A stretch of DNA of 8,600 nt from Proteiniphilum sp. UBA4977 (GCA_002398565.1 DGZP01000089.1:1-8600), one strand, 5' to 3'; positions 1 to 8,057 are shown, counted from the first letter of the stretch. Notes: a model not told the origin generated them from the sequence alone. Made by a program: numbers and translations.

Positions 1-93
1 TAAAGCAAACCTCTATAATTCAGCAATATAGCAGAACGTATTATGCCAGGGGGTACAAAATGTGGAATTTCATTTTTTCAACTTTAATAAAAC

Positions 94-109
94 CAAAAGG
101 TATCTTTTG
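94..109. repeat. Short AT-rich inverted repeat (6-bp stem)
   Basis: CAAAAG at 94-99 and CTTTTG at 104-109 are perfect inverted copies around a GTAT loop. It could be the end of a transcript entering from the left, but no T-run follows on the plus strand and the stem is weak. Apart from this, 1-195 shows no gene, RNA or convincing promoter. Confidence 0.3.
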
Positions 110-195
110 TCTCCACTTTGTCTGCATAAAACTTAAGTTCAAAGTTACACTTTTATTTATTAATACAAAACAATTTGATATTTAATTATTTAATG

Positions 196-245
196 TTAGT
201 GCAAGGTGCAAGTATCTATATATATAAACTTGCACCTTGCACTAA
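196..245. repeat. Perfect 18-bp inverted repeat built from tandem heptamers
   Basis: The left arm (196-213) and right arm (228-245) are exact reverse complements over 18 bp, separated by a 14-nt AT-rich loop (214-227). Each arm contains two head-to-tail copies of one heptamer: GTGCAAG at 199-205 and 206-212, and its complement CTTGCAC at 229-235 and 236-242. Neither side is followed by a clear T-run, so a simple intrinsic terminator is not the best reading. Alternatives are a binding site for a dimeric protein, a dispersed intergenic palindrome, or a mobile-element end. It lies about 35 bp left of the IS3 remnant. The structure is seen directly; its role is unknown. Confidence 0.85.
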
Positions 246-280
246 ATAAAGACACTTTGGTACTCCATAAAAACAGTTTC

Positions 281-681
281 CATTATCTTGAGCGATATTT
301 TTTCAAGATTTCAGAATCAGGTGTCTCACCCGATCGGATTTACAGTTGGCGTAAATAGTTGAGTGATCACTGAACAGCAGCCTTTTCGGGTCACGGTATT
401 GAGTGGCTCGGCGACGAGGGTCGACAAGTCAAAGAACTTTATAAGAAGCTCAGAAATACAGAGTTGGAGTTTGAGATATAAAAAAACAATCGCCATTTTC
501 TCAAAAGATAGACAAGTAATGTACGCATTTATAGATTGTAGTCGGGAGTGTTACACTGTCGAGATGATGTCACAAGTTCTACAGATTTCTCCTCGATTTT
601 ACTACGGCCATGAACTAGGTTAAGCACAACTTGCGAGCACATAAGCGTGGGACATTGGAGCGATTGATTCAACAAGTCTAA
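281..681 (+). pseudogene. Degenerate IS3-family transposase remnant (OrfA plus start of OrfB)
   Basis: The remains of an IS3-type transposase can be read across three frames. The frame starting at 302 gives a helix-turn-helix-like stretch (SESGVSPDRIYSWRK, 311-355) and then stops at 356. The same frame continues past stops at 356 and 371 into AFSGHG and a charged coiled-coil segment (VKELYKKLRNTELEFE, 428-475), then stops at 479. The frame starting at 363 carries KKTIAIFSKDRQ, YAFID and MMSQVLQISPRFYYG up to a stop at 621-623. These match the usual OrfA end (ILKKA.AIFSK) and OrfB start (YAFI...MCRVLGVSRSGYY). A third frame (631-678) gives HKRGTLERLIQQV, like the next part of OrfB. At least three in-frame stops and two frameshifts make it dead. 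The DDE catalytic domain is absent. No terminal repeats could be assigned. Confidence 0.75.
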
Positions 682-720
682 GGGTGATTAAACCTGAGCG
701 GTTTTCCTTATATTAATCCC
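682..720. repeat. Imperfect inverted repeat between the IS remnant and the sigma gene end
   Basis: GGGTGATTAA (682-691) can pair with TTAATCCC (713-720) if a two-base bulge is allowed, and AACC/GGTT forms an inner 4-bp stem. It lies just downstream of the sigma-factor stop when read on the minus strand and could end that transcript. No T-run follows, so terminator status is a guess. Confidence 0.25.
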
Positions 721-736
721 GGCTACAACATTACCA

Positions 737-1339
737 TCAGAAATTTGACAAGAAAAACATCAGCAGTACCAATTGATACTTGGCGCTCATCTCATCTTCA
801 TAATAGGCATACACATTGCCACGTATTGTTTTTAAAGCATTGTGTAACCGATTCATTACAGATTGGCTCGAGATTCCCAATATATGAGCAGTTATATCGA
901 CAGAAAGATTCTGTTCCCAACGTAAACGAAACACATCCAGTTCTGACGGACGCAATTCAGAGAGAGTTTGATCAATGATTTGTTGCAATTCCCGAACAAC
1001 AGCTTCCTCAAACAAGTCTTGCCTGTCAATCAAAGCAGTCATCTGCGGAACAATGTCATCCCAAAACAGATGATTGGGACGTGCATTTACAAAATCAATA
1101 ATACGATATTTCAGCAGCGAAAAGAGATACCCTTTTAATGATCCGTTTTTATCTGTGTGCAATGTTTGGTGCTTCTTCCACACCTCTATCATCAATTCCT
1201 GCACCACGTCTTTGGCATCATTCTCCCCTACAAACTTCACACTAAGTGCGTAAAGACTATCCCAATAGCGATCAAAGAGAGTGCGAAACGAAGCTGCATC
1301 TCCTTGACTACAATTCAATAATATCTCTTTGTCTGTCAT
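737..1339 (-). CDS. ECF-family RNA polymerase sigma factor (sigma-70 family)
   Basis: This 200-residue protein has the two conserved regions of an extracytoplasmic-function sigma factor and would direct RNA polymerase to a small set of promoters, probably those of the adjacent transport operon. Region 2 spans about residues 15-86, with the typical D-x-V-Q-E-x-x-x-x-V-W segment at 44-54 (core binding and -10 recognition). Region 4 spans about 116-172, with a helix-turn-helix near 147-170 (ITAHILGISSQSVMNRLHNA) for -35 contact. Length is usual for the family. The tail after residue 185 is hydrophobic (LVLLMFFL), a feature often seen in Bacteroidota members. The start is the ATG complement at 1337-1339; no Shine-Dalgarno is visible, as is normal in this phylum. 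It is transcribed away from fecR, whereas many such pairs are co-oriented. Its regulation by the FecR protein is inferred from position and family. Confidence 0.93.
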   Translation of the reverse strand: MTDKEILLNCSQGDAASFRTLFDRYWDSLYALSVKFVGENDAKDVVQELMIEVWKKHQTLHTDKNGSLKGYLFSLLKYRIIDFVNARPNHLFWDDIVPQMTALIDRQDLFEEAVVRELQQIIDQTLSELRPSELDVFRLRWEQNLSVDITAHILGISSQSVMNRLHNALKTIRGNVYAYYEDEMSAKYQLVLLMFFLSNF

Positions 1340-1567
1340 TTGATTTTAAAGCGAGAATATTCGCTCATAATTTAATCGCAAAGTAAAATCATTGTTCGTT
1401 TGTAATCATGAGAATACGGTTAAGATTTTATTAAGTCTCAATCATTATGAATAGTTAACCTTTATTAACCTGATCGCTTAGGTAGAAAAATCTTGCACCT
1501 ACTGTGTATATATTGGGTCCCTACCATCGCAACGTTCAAAAGTTTACAATGGATAAATAATGAAACT
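1340..1567. promoter_or_regulatory. Divergent promoter region between sigma factor and fecR operon
   Basis: This 228-bp gap must hold the start signals for both directions. TTAACCT occurs twice, at 1455-1461 and 1465-1471, starting exactly 10 bp apart. Its complement GGTTAA lies at 1418-1423. Same-face spacing like this fits a protein site or ECF -35-type elements. A Bacteroidota-style housekeeping pair may be present toward fecR: TTTG at 1399-1402 and a TA(N3)TTTT match at 1421-1429, 18 bp apart. Toward the sigma gene, TTACTTTG (1386 to 1379, minus) resembles the -7 element TAnnTTTG, but no -33 element is visible. AGCGA/TCGCT at 1350-1365 can form a 5-bp stem in the sigma mRNA leader. None of these is proven. 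Confidence 0.4.
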
Positions 1568-2542
1568 ATGAATTTGAAAGAATTATTTTCCCTCTATGCC
1601 GCAGGGAAGTCATCAAAAAAGGAAAAGAGAATCATTGATACATGGTTCTCGGAAGTAGAACGTGTTTCGGAACGGAAGCCCGATTTCAACAAGATGCATA
1701 ACGCAAAGGAGGAAGCATGGGAAGAACTGCTTAACAAGCAACTGAACCGCCCTCGTAAACACACAAAATATCGTTCTATCATAATATATGGCGGAATGGC
1801 TGCCGCCATCGCCTTGCTTATCACTTTAAGTCTGCCTATTCTTAAAAATGACTTAACCAATACAACTACTACCGATCTGGTTGCCCAATCGGAAATATCT
1901 CAGCAGTTCATTACCGACAAAAAAATGAAGAGGATCACCCTTACCGACGGATCGGTTGTGCATATGAACATGAGTACTTCGCTCTCCTTACACAAAGGGA
2001 AATTCAATGCACACACCCGTGAAATATGGCTTGATGAGGGGGAGGCTTTTTTCGAAGTAACCAAAGATCCTTCAAGGCCCTTTATTGTGCATACCGCAGA
2101 TGGACTTTCCACACAGGTGTTGGGAACATCGTTTAATATCAGAGCCTACCGTGAGTTGGGCGAACAGGTGGTTAGCGTAAAAACCGGACGTGTACAGGTG
2201 TCGAACGAAGAAAATGGGATGAAGGTGCTGCTAGATCCGGACAACAATGCCTTGTTTGACAGTGCAAAGGGCACACTCACAGCAGGCGTATCAAGTGGAG
2301 CGGATGCTGCGGACTGGCGCAATGGACGCATCGTGCTGAGCAATGCACAGATCAGTGAAGTAGCGCTAAGGCTTAAACAATACTATAATGTAGATATCGC
2401 AAACCCAGAGAAAGTTTCTTCAAGGGCTATAGTGCATTTCTCTTTTACAACCGATATGCCACTAAAGGATGTGCTTAGGGTATTGGCCGATATTTATCAA
2501 ACAGAATACAAGATCAAGGATAATAAAATCATATTTATTTAA
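1568..2542 (+). CDS. FecR-type anti-sigma factor / sigma regulator
   Basis: This 324-residue inner-membrane protein transmits a signal from the receptor to the ECF sigma factor. Residues 1-68 form a charged cytoplasmic domain expected to hold the sigma factor. One membrane segment lies at about 70-92 (IIIYGGMAAAIALLITLSL). The periplasmic FecR domain covers about 118-212, with the typical LTDGSVVHMN, REIWLDEGEAFFEV, PFIVHT and VLGTSFN motifs. A C-terminal DUF4974-like domain follows at about 254-324 (IVLSNAQISEVALRLKQYY, then a second half ending IKDNKIIFI). The ATG at 1568 gives the normal family start (MNLKELFSLY). The frame stays open upstream to a TTG at 1493, but those 25 codons look unrelated to the family. 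The receptor gene follows after 7 bases, so the two are surely cotranscribed. The sigma partner is the divergent gene at 737-1339, by inference. Confidence 0.95.
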   Translation: MNLKELFSLYAAGKSSKKEKRIIDTWFSEVERVSERKPDFNKMHNAKEEAWEELLNKQLNRPRKHTKYRSIIIYGGMAAAIALLITLSLPILKNDLTNTTTTDLVAQSEISQQFITDKKMKRITLTDGSVVHMNMSTSLSLHKGKFNAHTREIWLDEGEAFFEVTKDPSRPFIVHTADGLSTQVLGTSFNIRAYRELGEQVVSVKTGRVQVSNEENGMKVLLDPDNNALFDSAKGTLTAGVSSGADAADWRNGRIVLSNAQISEVALRLKQYYNVDIANPEKVSSRAIVHFSFTTDMPLKDVLRVLADIYQTEYKIKDNKIIFI

Positions 2543-2549
2543 TAAGTGA

Positions 2550-5500
2550 ATGAAAACAAATAGTCAAATGGGAAGGACCTTGCTATTGGCACTGACGTGT
2601 GTAGTCATGAGCGTAGGGTTAATGTATGGCAAGACGCAAGCTGTACGATTTCCGGCAGAAGGGATTGTTTCACGATTAGAACGTATAAACAAACTGGGAG
2701 AAACCTCTGGCCAGACGGTTTCTTATAATCAATCTATCATAAAAGAGAAACGGCTGTCTGCGATTGTAGCAGAGACAAACAATATGGAGGAGTGGCTCTA
2801 CAAATCGCTAGTCGATACGGATCTCACCTACCGAAAAGTGAGGGAAAAATATTACTCGGTATTTATAAAGCCGGAAGAGAAAGCATCGGAAGCAATTGAT
2901 CAAGAGCAGAAAAAGGGCATCCTGACAGGAAAGGTTGTGGATGAATATGGTGAAGGACTCCCCGGTGCTACTGTAAAGGTTGCAGAACAGAATATGGGAA
3001 CAGCTACCGATGTAAACGGTAATTTTCGCCTTTCATTGGCTGTGGGTATTTACACTATTGAAGTGGGTTATATCGGTTACCAAACACAACGAATTACCGA
3101 TGTGAGAATAAAGGACGGAAGCAGCACACCCTTGGATGTGGCGCTCAACGTGGAGAGCCAATCCTTGAGTGAAGTGGTTGTTACGGCAACCTACAACAAA
3201 GCCACCACCGGTGGACTGTTACGCGTACAGCAAAACGCGCCGGGAGTAACATCGGGACTTTCTTCGCAACAAATAAGTGCCCTCCCCGATAAAAACGTTG
3301 GGGAAGCTCTAAAGCGTATTTCCGGTGTAAGCACCATTGATAATAAGAAAGTAGTGGTGCGAGGAATTTCGGAACGTTATAACGTGGCTCAGTTGGATGG
3401 AGTTACCCTTCCAAGTACCGACGTGCAGGAACGATCGTTCGACTTCAACATCATCCCGAGTAATTTGGTGGACAACATCATCGTTGCCAAAAGTTATACG
3501 CCCGATATGGGTTTTGGCTTCGGAGGAGGGCTGGTGCAGATTAGTACCCTTGCCATTCCCGATGAAAATTTCCTTAACGTATCGGCAGGTATGAAATACG
3601 TTCCGGGCGTCACAGGAAAAACGATGTTGGGAAATGGCAGAGGCAGATGGGATTATCTGGGATTTGACGATGGGGTGAGAAACCACTTCCCGGGAGAATA
3701 TGTGCTGATCAATAACAACAACTACAGCTATACCGATCCGTATGACCCGAACAATACGGTAACACACGAAATGATCAGGGAGCAGAATAAAAAGATTGGC
3801 GACCTGAGCCGCATCGGGGCACGAAAATATACCGCAATGCCGGGACAAAACTATTCAATTTCCTTGGGAAAAACATACGGGTTGGGCAGAAACAACAGCA
3901 GTCGATTAGGCTTCGTTACCGCTCTTTCTTATCGAAACGAACAGACAATAGAGGAATATCCTTATTACAATCAGGGGAGTTTCTCACAATATACAGGTAT
4001 GTATGACGCTGAAGGGCGTTTACTGCAAAAAAATCATGCCAACAACTATAAGTTTAACACAACCATTTCGGGGATTGTGAATATAGGTTGGGAAAGCCGT
4101 AACCACAAAATCATAAGCCGCAACATGTATTCGCGGGTGTTCGACAACTCTTTCTTTCGAATTGTAGGAAGAGACTCTCAGGACGATGCTGATGATTATA
4201 TGATTGTGCAAGGAGTTGGTTTACCGAAGATAAGAGAGTATGAGAGTCCGAATTTTATTGATTTGCTACAAAACAAACTGGAAGGGGAGCACACTTTCGG
4301 AAAGCTCACTTTCACTTGGTCGGCCGCCCGAAGTAAAATTGTAAACGACGAGTTGGATGCCACTGAAGCCTATTTGATTCCCGTAGAATTTGCCAATGTA
4401 AAACTAAAAGATGCAGGCAAAAAATTCAGCTATGAATTTGATGATGATTACAGTTTCTATAAATATGTTTTGGGAAGCTACCAGTCGGAACGTACCTATT
4501 TCCCCGCTCTCAGCCGTTCGCGTTATCTGTATGATGAAGTGAACAAAACGGTAGAGACTTCGCTTTCGTATAAATTTAATGTGGGCATTACAAGAAACAT
4601 CATTAAAGGGGGATATAATTTTCTTGTAAGACATGGCAATTTCTCATGGACCTATCTGCCTTTTGCGGGAAAAGGAGAAGATGAAGCTGGAGTGCCAATT
4701 CCGTTGAAAGATATCAGCATTGACTTTGAAGATCCTAAAACCAGCGGATTCTATTTCCCGAGAGACTATGACCATCAACGCTATGAAGGTAAAAATACCA
4801 ACGTGGCATACTACGGGATGGCGGATACTCGAATAGGAAAATGGGCAAGGATTGTATGGGGACTCAGGGCCGAGTCGTATGTGTATAAGAAAATATACAG
4901 TCAGGCAACCAATATCTACGACTGGGCAGAGATGAATCCAGATGGTACTGAAAAAGCGACCTATTACGTGAATGAAGAAACAGGAGACATTGTTTCGAAG
5001 AACACGGATGCCGAAAAGGATGAACTGAAATGGCGACACCTGCCGTCGGTGAGCGTGACGCTGACTCCGCTGCGCGACCTTAACTTCAGGACTTCCTATG
5101 CAAAGTCGGTAGTAAGGCCCGGCCTGATTGAAAACTCACGATTTACCCGGTTTAATCCGAAATGGGGTAAAGACCAAATTAACACAGGCGGTATCCTATC
5201 CACGCAGATTGAACACTTTGATACAAAACTGGAATGGTACCCACAAGCCGGTGATCTGCTTTCAGTAGGCTATTTCCGCAAGAATTTCGAGAATCCGGTG
5301 GAGATTTATCAAGGTGTCTTTGATACAGGAGGGAAACTGAAGATCATGACGCAGAACTCCAAGTCGGCAAAAGTTCGTGGCTGGGAGTTTGAATTGAGGA
5401 AGAGTCTCGATTTTATTGCCCCGAACGTGGAAGAGCTGACCAATTTTTATATTTCGGGTAACCTTACCTCGCAGAAATCGGAAGTACAGGCACGATTCTT

Positions 5501-6059
5501 TGATATTTTCATGTTAGGAATGGACGCAAAAGGAAACGACTATTACGCGCGTAAGGAACGACTGTTGAAACAGAAAAGACCGCTTTATGGGTATGTACCG
5601 TTTTTATACAACATCGGGTTGCAGTATGCAGGGGAACGCCTGGGGGTAAATGTGGCCTATAACTACATCGGCAACCAAGTGTTTGCCGTGAGCTCCTGGC
5701 CCTCGCACTTTGAGTATCAAAGAGAACGTGACCAATTGGATGCACAGGTCAGCTATAAGTTTCTAAAGGACAAAAAACTGCAGGTGAAACTGAACTTATC
5801 AAACCTGCTGAACAGTCCTTACCACTTCTACCGCAACGGAGACACATTTACGTATGAGAACAATTCATACTTCTGGGATTCCATTAAGTGGGATTATGGG
5901 TTTGATGAAAATTACCAGTGGGGGTATTTACATGAATCCCCGTTTGGAGGAACCACGCTGCCTGATGGAACTAAAGCACAAGTAAGAACAGGAGATATAG
6001 ATACAGCTATTAAGAAAACCGGAATGTCAATTTCAGTTTCGGCATCTTATACTTTCTAA
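2550..6059 (+). CDS. TonB-dependent outer-membrane receptor with STN signalling domain
   Basis: This 1169-residue protein is an energised outer-membrane importer and signal transducer. Residues 1 to about 28 are a signal peptide (LLLALTCVVMSVGL core). About 40-108 match an STN (secretin/TonB short N-terminal) domain, the part that contacts FecR. About 123-200 form a carboxypeptidase-regulatory-like fold (GKVVDEYGEGLPGATVKV, then TDVNGNF). A short SLSEVVVTA linker (206-214) leads to the plug, about 225-338, with VVVRGISERYN (268-278), LDGVTLPS (282-289), IIPSNLVDNI (301-310) and a glycine-rich GFGFGGG (321-327). The barrel fills the rest and ends in aromatic F (SYTF), as outer-membrane barrels do. 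The plug resembles the Bacteroidota RGLGDRYN/PSNLVENI group rather than classic SusC, and no SusD gene follows. Substrate unknown: siderophore, haem, peptide or glycan are all possible. Confidence 0.96.
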   Translation: MKTNSQMGRTLLLALTCVVMSVGLMYGKTQAVRFPAEGIVSRLERINKLGETSGQTVSYNQSIIKEKRLSAIVAETNNMEEWLYKSLVDTDLTYRKVREKYYSVFIKPEEKASEAIDQEQKKGILTGKVVDEYGEGLPGATVKVAEQNMGTATDVNGNFRLSLAVGIYTIEVGYIGYQTQRITDVRIKDGSSTPLDVALNVESQSLSEVVVTATYNKATTGGLLRVQQNAPGVTSGLSSQQISALPDKNVGEALKRISGVSTIDNKKVVVRGISERYNVAQLDGVTLPSTDVQERSFDFNIIPSNLVDNIIVAKSYTPDMGFGFGGGLVQISTLAIPDENFLNVSAGMKYVPGVTGKTMLGNGRGRWDYLGFDDGVRNHFPGEYVLINNNNYSYTDPYDPNNTVTHEMIREQNKKIGDLSRIGARKYTAMPGQNYSISLGKTYGLGRNNSSRLGFVTALSYRNEQTIEEYPYYNQGSFSQYTGMYDAEGRLLQKNHANNYKFNTTISGIVNIGWESRNHKIISRNMYSRVFDNSFFRIVGRDSQDDADDYMIVQGVGLPKIREYESPNFIDLLQNKLEGEHTFGKLTFTWSAARSKIVNDELDATEAYLIPVEFANVKLKDAGKKFSYEFDDDYSFYKYVLGSYQSERTYFPALSRSRYLYDEVNKTVETSLSYKFNVGITRNIIKGGYNFLVRHGNFSWTYLPFAGKGEDEAGVPIPLKDISIDFEDPKTSGFYFPRDYDHQRYEGKNTNVAYYGMADTRIGKWARIVWGLRAESYVYKKIYSQATNIYDWAEMNPDGTEKATYYVNEETGDIVSKNTDAEKDELKWRHLPSVSVTLTPLRDLNFRTSYAKSVVRPGLIENSRFTRFNPKWGKDQINTGGILSTQIEHFDTKLEWYPQAGDLLSVGYFRKNFENPVEIYQGVFDTGGKLKIMTQNSKSAKVRGWEFELRKSLDFIAPNVEELTNFYISGNLTSQKSEVQARFFDIFMLGMDAKGNDYYARKERLLKQKRPLYGYVPFLYNIGLQYAGERLGVNVAYNYIGNQVFAVSSWPSHFEYQRERDQLDAQVSYKFLKDKKLQVKLNLSNLLNSPYHFYRNGDTFTYENNSYFWDSIKWDYGFDENYQWGYLHESPFGGTTLPDGTKAQVRTGDIDTAIKKTGMSISVSASYTF

Positions 6060-6069
6060 TAACTAAAAA

Positions 6070-7161
6070 ATGATTGCTATGAACAGAACATATGCTATTT
6101 ATTACCGCATAATCGCAGCCTTTCTATTGCTCTGGGCACTTCAAGGCTGTGACGATAGTGACAACAATGACTACGTAAATTTTTCGAAAGCTGTAAAAAT
6201 CAGCATCGACGGGGCATTCTTCGACAGTGGCACCGCGCTTGCTACCATAAACGGTGAACCACTTGCTGTGGGTAAGAACGGAGAATCGTACATTTCCAAC
6301 ACGTTAGTGAACATGACGTTCAATACGTTTCTTTTGCTGAGTGAACCGACCGAAAAGTTTCTTTTTAAATTGGAAGATTCCATTACTAAAAAGGAAATTT
6401 TTTCAGCACCTCTTGTGAAAGGCGAAGACCATATCTACCGACTGAAGTTCGGTGTGTTTGAGAAAAAGGCATACGATGGATATGAATCGAGTAGCCTGAA
6501 TATAAAAGTGATTAACCGTAGCCAGCAGAAATATCAGATTGTTTCGGAAAGCTTACCCGACAACGGCGGAGAGGTGCAACCTTACAGCGATAACGCATTT
6601 TGGTCGAGCATAAATATATACACACCGCCCGGCAATAACAATGCGAAACTAAGCCTTGCGATTCAAGACGAGTATGGGGACCCCATCATTGCCAAGGAGA
6701 TTTATACGAATGAGATTGACTCTGATGACTATGGATATAAAACATTGCAGATAATCATTAACTCGCAAGGGAAAGAAATGCTACGACCGGAGATGCCGCC
6801 TGCCGACCCTGCTGCAAACATCGTGGCCTTGTATATGGACAACGACCCGTGGATGATGTATGATGTACGCATTATGTCGAGAAACAGGCAACAAGTGATT
6901 GCAACTATTGATAATTTAACTCCCGGACAATGGGAATTTAGGACACTGAATGTAGCCACAACCGAGAGATATTGGGTAAAATTCTTCAATGCGGGTACGG
7001 AAGAGCCCTATGCGGGGGTAAGTGAAAGCAGTAGTATGACTAGTTACAGGGCGACACCCATTCTTCCTGCCGATGGAAGTTATGGAAAGAGAACAGCGGT
7101 TTATTTATATCCCGATTTTACTGAATGGAGTCAGGCAATCAGAGGTATTGAATTAAAATAA
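6070..7161 (+). CDS. Unrecognised outer-membrane/surface lipoprotein, first after the receptor
   Basis: I do not recognise this 363-residue family. It begins with a lipoprotein signal: hydrophobic IIAAFLLLWAL and lipobox L-Q-G-C at residues 24-27. The mature protein would start Cys-Asp-Asp-Ser-Asp-Asn. Acidic residues directly after the lipid cysteine resemble the surface-export signal described for Bacteroidota lipoproteins, so surface display is likely by inference. The rest alternates short polar and hydrophobic strands (for example VKISIDGAFF, NIKVIN, AKLSLAIQDEYG), suggesting beta-sandwich domains, with no enzyme motif seen. Translation may start at 6070 or at the second ATG at 6079; both leave the signal intact. 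It follows the receptor by 10 bases and is probably its partner, perhaps in a role like SusD or HmuY, although it resembles neither. Confidence 0.87.
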   Translation: MIAMNRTYAIYYRIIAAFLLLWALQGCDDSDNNDYVNFSKAVKISIDGAFFDSGTALATINGEPLAVGKNGESYISNTLVNMTFNTFLLLSEPTEKFLFKLEDSITKKEIFSAPLVKGEDHIYRLKFGVFEKKAYDGYESSSLNIKVINRSQQKYQIVSESLPDNGGEVQPYSDNAFWSSINIYTPPGNNNAKLSLAIQDEYGDPIIAKEIYTNEIDSDDYGYKTLQIIINSQGKEMLRPEMPPADPAANIVALYMDNDPWMMYDVRIMSRNRQQVIATIDNLTPGQWEFRTLNVATTERYWVKFFNAGTEEPYAGVSESSSMTSYRATPILPADGSYGKRTAVYLYPDFTEWSQAIRGIELK

Positions 7162-7182
7162 TCACTAAACAGGAAAGAGAAA

Positions 7183-7989
7183 ATGAACAAGAGAGGATAT
7201 TATATTGCAGTGCTGTTGTTTGCCCTGCTATTTATTGTGGCATGCAACAAATATGAGGAGAGAGCCAAAGCAGCAAGCGTTCAACTGAGCGGCTACAACA
7301 ACACGGGCGAACCGTTGTTAATGGAAATAGACACCACCGTTTACGAATATTACGACCAAAGAACATGGAAGAACAAATGGCAATTGGCAAACTCCATACT
7401 TCATCCCTACTACAGTACCGACGAGGCAGTGTTTACCTTAACCGGCGCAAACACCGGTAAAGTGTATATGAAATACCCGCTGGATAAAAACAAATTAAGG
7501 CAGTCAGTTACTTTTACCTGGGTGGATGGCAAAAACACATTCGACCCACCCGCTCCGGATGAAAGCACCAACAAGATTGGTCTGTTTATTGCCGACCCTT
7601 TGATGAAAGGTGCTTTGGATGTAAAGTTCTATTATACGGCATACAATCCGGACGATGGAACAGTAACCAGGGGAAAACCGCATTATATAGAAAACATACA
7701 GCCCTGGAAGTGGGTATATGTGGACTACATACCCGATAAAATTAAAGGAAAACCCAGTTATGCCTATTTCGAATTCTATAAAGCCGGCACCACGCAGTGG
7801 GCTTACGACGATGAATATAAAAGTAAAAAGGATATAAGTATAGCCAAAAATAATCCCGATTCGTTCATTTACTTTCCGCTTGAAGGCGAAACCGGCAATG
7901 TATATTCCTATGTGTTTACTGCTGACGTGAATACACAAGACGGAGAAGAATATATTGCCCAAACCTCTATACTGTATCCGAGGTGGTAA
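7183..7989 (+). CDS. Unrecognised lipoprotein, second after the receptor
   Basis: This 268-residue protein is the last gene of the operon and I cannot place it in a named family. The signal peptide has a hydrophobic core (YYIAVLLFALLFI) and a lipobox I-V-A-C at residues 18-21, followed by Asn-Lys-Tyr-Glu-Glu, a less acidic start than the first lipoprotein. The mature part is rich in Tyr and Trp (VYEYYDQRTWKNKW, QPWKWVYVDYIP) and looks mostly beta-stranded, with no catalytic motif visible. An aromatic-rich surface would fit ligand binding, but that is a guess. The start codon has a purine-rich AGGAAAGAG a few bases upstream, the only Shine-Dalgarno-like sequence in the operon. The gap from the previous gene is 21 bases, so cotranscription is expected. 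The product probably acts with the receptor at the outer membrane. Confidence 0.87.
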   Translation: MNKRGYYIAVLLFALLFIVACNKYEERAKAASVQLSGYNNTGEPLLMEIDTTVYEYYDQRTWKNKWQLANSILHPYYSTDEAVFTLTGANTGKVYMKYPLDKNKLRQSVTFTWVDGKNTFDPPAPDESTNKIGLFIADPLMKGALDVKFYYTAYNPDDGTVTRGKPHYIENIQPWKWVYVDYIPDKIKGKPSYAYFEFYKAGTTQWAYDDEYKSKKDISIAKNNPDSFIYFPLEGETGNVYSYVFTADVNTQDGEEYIAQTSILYPRW

Positions 7990-8057
7990 TATTTTAATTA
8001 GTTTAGCTGCTGACATCAGCAACAACCTCCGTGAGTTCTGCAATGGGTATATTGGGG

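Noticed and set aside
363..623. Intact 86-residue gene starting at GTG 363
   Set aside because: It is one frame of a decayed IS3 transposase; its first half does not match the family while the neighbouring frame does.
1493..1567. TTG start extending fecR by 25 codons
   Set aside because: The extra residues do not resemble the family N-terminus, and the ATG at 1568 gives the usual start.
3309..3848. 179-residue open frame antisense to the receptor gene
   Set aside because: It lies wholly within the receptor plug-to-barrel coding region and has no recognisable motif.
2550..6059. Calling the receptor SusC
   Set aside because: The plug motifs differ, no SusD gene follows and the STN/FecR/sigma set points to a FecA-like signalling receptor.
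8008..8021. TGCTGA/TCAGCA palindrome as operon terminator
   Set aside because: It leaves only a two-base centre, forms at most a 5-bp stem with a 4-base loop, and has no T-run after it.
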